From Chloroflexota bacterium (GTDB taxonomy: Bacteria > Chloroflexota > Dormibacteria > Dormibacterales > Dormibacteraceae), in contig VBFW01000307.1 of assembly GCA_005880525.1 (NCBI GenBank), forward strand, positions 1 through 5,628: 5,628 nucleotides of DNA. The letters are read 5' to 3'. Both the position numbers and the translations under genes were made by a program. Below, piece by piece: positions 1 to 5,628 of the stretch. Every line of letters starts with the position of its first letter. Within the stretch, counting starts at the first letter, position 1. The notes beneath the pieces were generated by a model. It made no database searches and was not told the DNA's origin. It was given only the letters and a program-made list of their open reading frames with translations.

Positions 1-2
1 AC

Positions 3-620
3 GACCTGGCCGACGACGCCGCCGGCGTGCTCGACGCGCTCCACATCCCGGCGGCGCACATCGTCGGCGCGTCGATGGGCGGGTTCATCGCACAGCTGGT
101 CGCGATCAAGCACCCTGATCACACACTTTCGCTGACCTCGATCATGTCGGGGCCTGGCGGACACGACGCGATCCCGCCGACTCCGGAAGCTGGCGCGTTT
201 CTCGTGCGCGCGCCGGGTCCGACGCGCGAGGAGAGGATCGCCTTCGGCGTCGAGTCGCGACGCGTGTTCGCCGGCGTGCAGAACCCGTTCGACCCCGAGG
301 CGGAGCGGGCCAAGGTCGAGCGTCTCTATGACCGGTCCTATTACCCGCTCGGGTTCGGGCGGCAGCTCGTTGCGATCCTCGCCTCCACAACCAGGATCCC
401 TGCGTTGAAATTGGTCAAGGTGCCGACGCTCGTCGTGCACGGCGCCGACGACCCGCTCGTTCCACCCGAGAACGGCCGGCGCGTGGCGGCGGCGGTGCCG
501 GGCGCTCGCTACCTCGAGTTCGCCGGCGCGGGCCATAACCTGCCGCCGAGCACCTGGGGCGATGTCGCCGACGCGATCTCCGAAACGGCAAGGCAGGCGA
601 GCCCAGCCGCTCGCAGCTGA
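3..620 (+). CDS. alpha/beta hydrolase (RdmC-like esterase/hydrolase), 5' partial
   Basis: This is the C-terminal ~205 residues of an alpha/beta-hydrolase-fold enzyme, probably a soluble cytoplasmic esterase or related hydrolase. The frame is open from base 3, and residues DLADDAAG before the first possible internal start (GTG at 27) already match the family, so the true start lies upstream of the window. The nucleophile elbow GASMGG has its serine codon at 72-74. The strand HGADDPLVP supplies the catalytic acid (Asp codon 450-452), and GAGHNLP supplies the histidine (codon 534-536), so the triad looks intact. The cap-region segment YDRSYYPLGFGRQLVAI is typical of hydrolases annotated as RdmC-like or of the 3-oxoadipate enol-lactonase/esterase group. 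The substrate cannot be read from the sequence. The stop TGA (618-620) overlaps the next gene's ATG by one base, suggesting co-transcription with ccdA. The family call is firm; the specific activity is unknown. Confidence 0.9.
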   Translation, partial: DLADDAAGVLDALHIPAAHIVGASMGGFIAQLVAIKHPDHTLSLTSIMSGPGGHDAIPPTPEAGAFLVRAPGPTREERIAFGVESRRVFAGVQNPFDPEAERAKVERLYDRSYYPLGFGRQLVAILASTTRIPALKLVKVPTLVVHGADDPLVPPENGRRVAAAVPGARYLEFAGAGHNLPPSTWGDVADAISETARQASPAARS

Positions 621-622
621 TG
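618..622 (+). promoter_or_regulatory. TGATG stop/start overlap coupling hydrolase to ccdA
   Basis: The hydrolase stop TGA and the ccdA start ATG share base 620. The preceding ~25 bases contain no strong Shine-Dalgarno sequence, so translation of ccdA is likely to depend on termination-reinitiation by ribosomes finishing the hydrolase. The overlap is seen directly; the coupling is inferred from the arrangement. Confidence 0.7.
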
Positions 623-1342
623 CCGGCGGCCGGCAGCCTCGACTCGGTCAGCCCGGCCCTCGCCTTGCTCGCAGGCCTGGTGTCGTTCGTCTCGCCCTGC
701 GTGCTGCCGCTGGTTCCTGCGTATGTGGCCTACCTGGGCTCTCGCGCGGGGCGGGTCGGCTCGCTATCCGTGGCCACTGCGGGCCTTGCGTTCGTGGCCG
801 GGCTGTCGCTGATCTTCATCGCCTTCTTCTATCTCTTCTCTCTCGCGGTGCAGCCCATTCGCGGGTACGTGCCGGTTGTGGCGGGCGTGATCGTGATCGT
901 CATGGCCGCGCATGTCGCGGGCCTGATCCGAATTCCGTTCCTCGAGCGCGAGTATCGAGTGATGGCCACAGCCCCTTCGGGCGGTGGTGCCGCCGGCGGA
1001 TTCTTGCTTGGCATGGGCTTCGCGAGCGGCTGGACCCCCTGCATCGGAGTCACGCTCAGCGCTGTGCTGAGCTCCGCGGTCACCGCGGGCACCTCGGGCC
1101 AGGGCCTGGCGCTAATGGTGGCCTACTGTCTCGGGCTCAGCGTCCCATTCCTGGCGGTTGCGCTGGTGCTGGAGAGGGCCCGCCCCGTGCTTCTCTACGT
1201 CAACAGCCATCGCCGTGTCATCGACTACGCGTCGGCCGCGGTGCTGCTGGTGATGGGATTGCTGCTGCTCACGAACCAGCTGTACATCCTGTCGACCGGC
1301 ATCACCCAGCTGGTGCCGTCGTGGCCTTCGCCGACGCTCTAA
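620..1342 (+). CDS. ccdA: CcdA-type cytochrome c biogenesis / thiol-disulfide interchange membrane protein
   Basis: This is a 240-residue integral membrane protein of the CcdA/DsbD transmembrane-domain family. These proteins pass reducing equivalents from cytoplasmic thioredoxin across the membrane to extracytoplasmic thiol proteins, for example for haem attachment to apocytochrome c. Two diagnostic motifs are visible: SFVSPCVLPLVPAY with Cys27 and GWTPCIGVTL with Cys141, the paired redox cysteines in pseudo-symmetric helices 1 and 4. About six hydrophobic segments lie near residues 13-35, 47-75, 85-107, 124-152, 160-183 and 201-221. The length is normal for stand-alone CcdA, with no fused DsbD domains. 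The start ATG is fixed by the one-base overlap with the hydrolase stop. No ResB, ResC, TlpA or thioredoxin gene accompanies it here, so its partner (cytochrome maturation or general thiol reduction) cannot be decided. The 3' end overlaps the opposite-strand mntP stop by four bases. Confidence 0.9.
   Translation: MPAAGSLDSVSPALALLAGLVSFVSPCVLPLVPAYVAYLGSRAGRVGSLSVATAGLAFVAGLSLIFIAFFYLFSLAVQPIRGYVPVVAGVIVIVMAAHVAGLIRIPFLEREYRVMATAPSGGGAAGGFLLGMGFASGWTPCIGVTLSAVLSSAVTAGTSGQGLALMVAYCLGLSVPFLAVALVLERARPVLLYVNSHRRVIDYASAAVLLVMGLLLLTNQLYILSTGITQLVPSWPSPTL
1339..1342. other. overlapping convergent stop codons of ccdA and mntP
   Basis: The four bases CTAA hold the ccdA stop TAA (1340-1342, +) and the mntP stop TAG (reverse complement of 1339-1341, -). 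The two genes therefore converge with no intergenic space, and I see no hairpin plus T-run that could act as an intrinsic terminator at the junction. Either unit may be transcribed into the other, giving antisense 3' ends, or may end by a factor-dependent route. That consequence is inference. Confidence 0.85.
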
Positions 1343-1908
1343 GCACCGACGATTCGCAGCACGAGCAGCACGAGCGCCACCGCGATGAGCGCGACGCCGG
1401 CGACCCATTCCGCGCGTTCGCGGATCTTCTCGCCGACCCTCGCGCCGATGCGCAAGCCCACCTGTGAGGCGACGAACGCCTGCACGCCCACCCAGATCAC
1501 GGTGACGAGCAGCGACAGGCCGAGCAGCCCGGCGCTGAAACCAATGGTCAGCTCGTCGACGCTGATGCCGAGGCCCAGATTCAGGATGGCGAGGCCGCGC
1601 GCGCGGGCGAGCAACTCGAGCCGGCGCTCTTCGTCCTCCTCGACGGCTGATGGTCGCAGCAGCAGCGCGCCCGCCACGAAAAGGAACGCGATCCCCGCGT
1701 AGCCGGCCCACTGGCCGAGGAAGCCGCCCGCGACGCGCCCGACGACGACGCCGAGGATCGGCATGCCGGCTTCGAACGCGGTGAAGACGAGCGCGACACG
1801 AAGGCGGTCTCGCCCTGTCAGTCCGGCCAGACCGAGTGCGGCGGCCAGCGCGAAGGTGTCGAGCCCCAGCGGCACCAGGAGACCGGCGGTGATCAGCGCT
1901 TGCCGCAT
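1339..1908 (-). CDS. mntP: MntP-family manganese efflux pump (DUF204)
   Basis: This 189-residue polytopic membrane protein has the internal two-fold repeat of the MntP family, which exports Mn2+ from the cytoplasm to limit manganese toxicity. The first repeat carries PLGLDTFALAAALG (Asp17) followed by FEAGMPILGVVVG. The second carries LGLGISVDELTIGFSAGLLG (Asp118). The paired membrane-embedded acidic residues are the expected metal-binding positions. About six hydrophobic segments are present, with a highly acidic cytoplasmic-type loop EEDEERRLE at residues 90-98 between the halves. The frame stays open upstream to 2100, but that extension is low-complexity R/G/P sequence antisense to the flavin reductase. 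The ATG at 1906-1908 begins the hydrophobic homology and overlaps the flavin reductase stop by one base. No manganese riboswitch (yybP-ykoY) can precede it, because the upstream DNA is coding. The exact ion is inferred from the family; a related cation specificity is possible. Confidence 0.85.
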   Translation of the reverse strand: MRQALITAGLLVPLGLDTFALAAALGLAGLTGRDRLRVALVFTAFEAGMPILGVVVGRVAGGFLGQWAGYAGIAFLFVAGALLLRPSAVEEDEERRLELLARARGLAILNLGLGISVDELTIGFSAGLLGLSLLVTVIWVGVQAFVASQVGLRIGARVGEKIRERAEWVAGVALIAVALVLLVLRIVGA

Positions 1909-1910
1909 CA
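1906..1910 (-). promoter_or_regulatory. TGATG stop/start overlap coupling flavin reductase to mntP
   Basis: On the minus strand the flavin reductase stop TGA (1910-1908) and the mntP ATG (1908-1906) share base 1908. The preceding sequence, ending CGACCCCTC, has no good Shine-Dalgarno. As at the hydrolase-ccdA junction, this favours a single transcript and coupled translation. The overlap is seen directly; the coupling is inferred. Confidence 0.7.
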
Positions 1911-2366
1911 GAGGGGTCGATATTCGCGGCGGCTGAAGATCATCGGTGCGACGCCAGGCCGGTGACCGCCATCGACCACACCGCCGATCAGGATCCAGTG
2001 GTCGCCCGCCTCGATCGTCTGCTGCAGCGTGCACACGGCGTACGCGGCCGCGTCCTCCTCCATGACCGGGCCGCCGAGCCCTGACTGCGCGCGCGCCCAC
2101 GCGATGCCCTCGAACTTGTCAGAGAGCTTCGTGGCCATCCGCCGCGCGAGCTGTTCCCGGCCCGTGGCCAGGATGTTGGCGGTGAAGCCGTCGGTGTGCT
2201 GCACCGCGGGCAGTGTGTTGGAGGTTTTGGCGATGCAGGCCAGAGCCAGCGGAGGGTCCAGCGACACGGCGCAGAAAGCGCTGACCGTGAGGCCGCGCGG
2301 AAGGCCGTCAGGCCCGTAGGCGGTGACCACCACCACCCCCGAGGGGAAGGTGGCCATGACGTTCAT
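1908..2366 (-). CDS. flavin reductase family protein (FMN-binding split barrel, HpaC-like)
   Basis: From the ATG at 2364-2366 this is a 152-residue member of the flavin reductase-like FMN-binding family (PF01613 type). These enzymes use NAD(P)H to reduce free or bound flavin, often for a partner monooxygenase. Family landmarks run in the expected order: TFPSGVVVVTA (residues 6-16), GLTVSAFCAVSLDPPLALACI (25-45, the flavin-binding region), FTANILA (61-67), KFEG (84-87), GDHWILIGGVVDG (121-133, with the conserved GDH), and the C-terminal FSRREYRPL. The frame stays open upstream to 2606, but that stretch is antisense to the helicase and does not resemble the family. Residues RRRLY just before the chosen Met do look like the usual start of the family's first helix, so a few native N-terminal residues may be missing or may lie at the odd junction near 2370. 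No clear Shine-Dalgarno precedes the ATG. It forms a two-gene unit with mntP; no monooxygenase partner is seen. Substrate unknown. Confidence 0.85.
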   Translation of the reverse strand: MNVMATFPSGVVVVTAYGPDGLPRGLTVSAFCAVSLDPPLALACIAKTSNTLPAVQHTDGFTANILATGREQLARRMATKLSDKFEGIAWARAQSGLGGPVMEEDAAAYAVCTLQQTIEAGDHWILIGGVVDGGHRPGVAPMIFSRREYRPL

Positions 2367-2384
2367 ATAGAGCCGCCGACGCGG
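2364..2384. other. divergent junction of flavin reductase and lhr with no intergenic region
   Basis: The minus-strand flavin reductase start (ATG 2364-2366) and the first helicase-like codons (about 2370-2384, leading into RDWF) lie only a few bases apart. A divergent pair normally needs promoters, Shine-Dalgarno sites and start codons here. None is recognisable for lhr, and only a bare ATG is present for the reductase. The AT-rich run TTCATATAGAG at 2362-2372 resembles a -10 box, but no -35 partner is convincing and part of it is reductase coding sequence. The junction could be a deletion scar, an assembly join or an extremely compact promoter. Confidence 0.55.
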
Positions 2385-5300
2385 GACTGGTTCCGCTCCG
2401 CTTTCGCCCAGCCCACTGACGTCCAGGAGCGAGGCTGGCAGCAGGTGGCCGGCGGGCACCACGCGCTCATGGCCGCGCCGACCGGCAGCGGCAAGACTCT
2501 GGCTGCCTTCCTCTGGTGCCTCGATCGCCTCATGTCGGAGCCAGTGCCGCCTGACTCCGAGCGGTGTCGCGTCCTTTATGTGTCGCCGCTGAAAGCCCTC
2601 GCCCACGACGTGGACCGCAACCTGCGTTCGCCTCTGGTGGGAATCGGCAGGCAGCTCGAGGCTTCAGGCGCGGCGCCGCCCGACATCCATGCGGCGATAC
2701 GCACCGGCGACACGCCGGCGGACGCGCGCCGGTCGATGGAGCGCCATCCGCCGGACATCCTCATCACCACCCCGGAATCTCTCTTCCTTCTGGAGGAGGT
2801 CGCGCGATTTCTTGGCGGCGCCGGCCGAGAGGTGTCGATCGTCGACGCCGGCCGGCTCAAGACGATGGAGGTGCGCGTCGAGGTCCCGGTCGACGACATG
2901 TCCCGACTTTCCTCGGAGGAGGAGTCGGGCCGCACCCTCAACAGCATCTGGCCCGCGATCTACCCGCGCCTGCTCGAGCTGATCCAGGCGCATCGCTCGA
3001 CCATCGTTTTCGTCAACTCGCGACGCCTCTCGGAGCGCCTGGCGGCGCGCATCAACGAGCTGGCGGGCGAAGATCTCGTACGAGCGCACCACGGGTCGAT
3101 TGCGCGCGAGCAGCGGCTGATCATCGAAGACCAGCTGAAAGCCGGGACCCTTCGCGGCCTCGTCGCCACGTCGACGCTCGAGCTCGGCATCGACATGGGT
3201 GCGGTCGACCTGGTGCTGCAGGTGGAAGCCCCGCCGAGTGTCGCGGCCGGCATCCAGCGCGTCGGGCGCGCCGGTCATTCAGTGGGAGAGGTCTCGAAGG
3301 GAGTCGTGATCCCGAAGTTCCGCGGCGACCTGCTGGAGGCCGCGGCCGTCGTGGAGGGCATGCTCGAGGGACGCATCGAGTCGACTGTCGTGCCGCGGCG
3401 GGCGCTGGACGTGCTCGCGCAGCAGGTCGTGGCGATGTGCGCGATGGACGAATGGAAGGTCGACGAGCTGGCCGCAGTGGTGCGGCGAGCTTATCCATAC
3501 AGCGAGCTCGGGCCCCGGGCATTCGAGTCGGTGCTGGACATGCTCAGCGGCCGCTATCCATCGGACGAGTTCGTCGAGCTGAGACCGCGAATCGTCTGGG
3601 ACCGCATCGCGGCCACCGTCCGCGGTCGCGCGGGTGCCCAGAAGCTGGCGGTCACCAACCCCGGCACGATCCCGGATCGCGGCCTGTACACGGTGAACCT
3701 GGTCGACGACGGACGGCGCGTGGGCGAGCTCGACGAGGAGATGGTGTACGAGAGCCGTGTTGGCGAGACGTTCGTGCTCGGCGCCTCCACCTGGCGAATC
3801 GCCGAGATCACCCCGTCCCAGGTGCTGGTTACTCCTGCGCCCGGCGAGCCCGGCAAGATCGCGTTCTGGAAGGCGGACGCGCCCAGCCGCCCGGCCGAGC
3901 TCGGCCTCGCCCTGGGCAAGATGGTTCGCGAGCTCAGGAGCTCGGATTCGGCCACGGCGCAGAAACGGCTGCGCGAGCGTGCGGGCTTCGACGACCGTGC
4001 GGTCAAGAACCTGCTCGCGTATCTCGACGAGCAGGCGGCCGCTACTGGATCTGTGCCCGACGATCGCACAGTCGTCGTCGAGCGCTTTCGCGACGAGATC
4101 GGCGACTGGCGCGTCTGTTTGCACACGCCGCTCGGCAGTCGCGTGCACGCGCCGCTGGCGCTGGCTCTAGAGGCTCGCCTCCAGGAGCGCCTGTCGGTCA
4201 ACGCCCGCGCGCTGTGGACCGACGACGGCATCGCCCTCCACCTTCCTGACGTCGAATCGCCGCCGTCGCTGGAGGAGCTGATCCTCGAGCCGGAAGAGGT
4301 GCAGGAGCTCGTTTCCGCCCAGCTCCCCGCGTCGGCTTTGTTCGCCGCGCATTTTCGAGAGAACGCAGCGCGCTCGCTGCTGCTGCCTCGCCGGCGGCCT
4401 GGCCAGCGCACGCCGCTGTGGCAGCAGCGCATGCGCAGCGCGAACCTGCTGCAGGTCGCCGGCAAATACCCTGACTTCCCGATCCTGGCCGAGACGTGGC
4501 GCGAGGTGATGAGCGATCACTTCGACATGCCCGCGCTCACCGACTTCCTGCGGCGCATCCGCTCGCGCGAGGTCCGCGTGGTCGCCGTCGACACCGAGCG
4601 CGCCTCGCCGTTCGCGTCGTCTCTCCTCTTCTCGTATGTGGCGGTCTTCATGTACGAGGGGGACGCGCCGCTGGCCGAGCGCCGAGCCCAGGCACTCACT
4701 CTCGACCGCGACCTGCTGGCGGAGCTGCTCGGTAGCGAAGACCTTCGCGAGCTGCTCGACCCCGAGTCGATGGCCCAGGTCGAGCTCGAGCTGCAAGGCC
4801 TGCTTCCGGAGCGCTTCCCGCGTGATGTCGACGAGGCACACGACCTGCTGGTCCGGCTCGGCGACCTCAGCGACGCGGAAGCGGCCGCCCGCGGCATCGG
4901 CGATGAATGGCTGGGCGAGCTCGAACGCGCCCGCCGCGCGGTCTCGGCCCGGGTGGCGGGCGAGTCTCGGTGGATCGCCGCGGAGGATTCGGGCAAATAC
5001 CGCGAGGCGCTGGGGGTCAGCCTGCCCATCGGGCTTCCTGACGCGTTTCTCGATCCTGGCAAGGAGCCGATGCAGTCGCTGATCCGCCGCTATGCGCGGA
5101 CGCATGTTCCCTTCGTTGCCGCGGACGTGGCCGCGCGGTGGGGGGTGCCCGAGTCGAGCGTTGCGCCGGCCCTGGGCGAGCTGGTCGCGCGCGGAGATGT
5201 CATCGCGGGCGAGTTCCGGTCTGCCGCGCATGGACGCGAGCACTGCCACCCCGATGTGCTTCGCATGCTCCGCCGGCGATCCCTCGCGGCGCTGCGGCGC

Positions 5301-5628
5301 GAGGTGGAGTCCGTGCCGCCGGAAGCGCTTGCTCGTTTCCTGCCCGAGTGGCACGGAATCGGCTCGCGAGCGAGCGGCAGCGACCGGCTGCTCGAGGTCG
5401 TGTTCCAGCTCCAGGGCCTTGCACTGCCGGCAAGCGTCATCGAGCGCGATGTGATCGCGGGCCGAGTCGCCAACTACAACCCGCGCCTACTGGACGAGCT
5501 CGTTTCGATGGGCGACGTCGTGTGGGTAGGACGCGGTTCGCTCGGGACGAACGATGGTCGCGTGGCGCTGTACCTGCGCGGCGATGCTCCGCGGCTGGCT
5601 CCCGAGCCTGCCGCTGATCGACCGACAA
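2370..5628 (+). CDS. lhr: Lhr-family ATP-dependent helicase, internally deleted (no DExH or SAT motif), 3' partial
   Basis: One uninterrupted frame of about 1,086 codons encodes a superfamily 2 helicase of the long Lhr type, an ATP-driven 3'-to-5' DNA translocase linked to DNA repair. Visible in order are a Q-like region (RDWFRSAFAQPTDVQERGW, 2382-2438), Walker A APTGSGKT (2475-2498), motif Ia SPLKAL (2583-2600), TTPES (2769-2783), motif IV TIVFVNSRR (3000-3026), motif V VATSTLELGIDMG (3162-3200) and motif VI QRVGRAGH (3255-3278). Next come the winged-helix segment starting near PRRALDVLAQQ and the Lhr-specific domain 4 (MVYESRVGETFVLGAS, then VVVERFRDEIGDW and ERASPFASSLLF). From about 4740 the C-terminal region includes a winged-helix-like stretch at 5109-5220. 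Motif II (DExH) and motif III (SAT) are absent: LFLL is joined directly to EEVARFLGG at about 2790. No ATG/GTG/TTG precedes the Q region; the first in-frame starts are GTG 2445 (GAGG at 2431-2434) and ATG 2469, both inside conserved sequence. The start given marks where homology begins. By comparison with ~1,500-residue homologues, several hundred residues lie beyond the window. Confidence 0.9.
2787..2798 (+). other. apparent in-frame deletion junction inside lhr
   Basis: The codons CTT CTG GAG GAG join the end of the conserved segment ILITTPESLFLL to EEVARFLGG. In intact Lhr proteins that second segment follows the SAT motif. By recalled family comparison about 60 residues (around 180 bases) are missing, including the Walker B/DExH box and SAT. 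The frame is kept on both sides. CTG at the seam could be a short microhomology, but the undeleted sequence is not available to prove it. The missing motifs are seen directly; the size of the gap is estimated from memory of homologues. Confidence 0.75.

Noticed and set aside
1355..1385. Short direct repeat of CAGCACGAG near the end of mntP
   Set aside because: It is two copies of a short motif within codons for the Ala/Val/Leu-rich last helix. Composition explains it, and no further copies form an array.
562..1467. Open + strand frame of about 301 codons overlapping the hydrolase end and ccdA
   Set aside because: It is out of phase with ccdA, whose redox motifs and membrane helices are unmistakable. 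The alternative translation is R/G/A-rich shadow sequence.
1880..1930. Manganese riboswitch (yybP-ykoY) upstream of mntP
   Set aside because: The sequence upstream is flavin reductase coding DNA running to within one base of the mntP start, leaving no room for a leader.
1909..2100. N-terminal extension of MntP by 64 residues
   Set aside because: The extension is antisense-phase translation of the flavin reductase gene, is rich in arginine and glycine, and precedes the natural hydrophobic start MRQALITAGL. The ATG at 1908 with TGATG overlap is far more likely.
2367..2606. N-terminal extension of the flavin reductase by 80 residues
   Set aside because: It lies antisense to the Walker A region of the helicase and does not resemble flavin reductases, apart perhaps from the last few residues RRRLY.
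2564..4249. Long open frame on the + strand in a different phase (about 561 codons)
   Set aside because: Its translation is arginine-, glycine- and proline-rich with no family motif, and it runs out of frame through the clearly recognisable helicase. It is an artefact of GC-rich codon use.
4167..5354. Long minus-strand open frame (about 395 codons) and another at 3279-4148
   Set aside because: Both are antisense to conserved Lhr coding sequence, have low-complexity charged composition and show no recognisable domain.
2470..5628. A frameshift or premature stop in the helicase
   Set aside because: I translated the frame codon by codon from 2469 to the window end. It contains no stop, and motifs on both sides of the gap near 2790 are in the same phase.
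1..5628. tRNA, rRNA, CRISPR array, insertion sequence or prophage elements
   Set aside because: Nearly every base lies in one of five protein genes. I saw no inverted-repeat ends, transposase motifs, regularly spaced repeats or tRNA-like cloverleaf segments.

Overview
This is a gene-dense, GC-rich bacterial window (roughly two thirds G+C by eye, with strong G/C preference at third codon positions). It holds five protein genes and almost no non-coding DNA. I see no RNA genes, mobile elements, CRISPR arrays or origins. The large multidomain Lhr helicase, the short stand-alone CcdA and the GC bias fit an actinobacterium or another high-GC soil lineage such as Dormibacterota or Chloroflexota. That placement is a weak inference.

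Layout. Positions 3-620 (+) carry the C-terminal part of an alpha/beta hydrolase whose start lies before the window. It overlaps by one base (TGATG) a six-helix CcdA-type thiol-redox membrane protein (620-1342, +). Converging on these from the other strand are a flavin reductase (1908-2366, -) and a MntP-type manganese exporter (1339-1908, -), also joined by a one-base TGATG overlap. The stop codons of ccdA and mntP overlap on opposite strands. From about 2370 to the window edge an uninterrupted + strand frame encodes a large ATP-dependent helicase of the Lhr family, with its 3' end outside the window.

Two two-gene units (hydrolase-ccdA and flavin reductase-mntP) therefore converge, and the helicase diverges from the flavin reductase. 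No shared pathway is evident. CcdA, the flavin reductase and MntP touch redox and metal homeostasis, but a functional link is speculation.

The most notable observations concern the helicase. First, the reading frame passes directly from the conserved TTPES segment to the EEVARFLGG segment that normally lies about 60 residues further on. The Walker B/DExH box (motif II) and the SAT motif (motif III) are therefore absent while the frame stays intact. Second, helicase homology begins within a few bases of the flavin reductase start on the other strand. There is no intergenic region, no ordinary start codon before the Q-motif region, and no clear Shine-Dalgarno for either gene. Both could be genuine deletions, making a helicase-dead or decaying Lhr, or assembly errors. 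I found no convincing novel multi-gene system.
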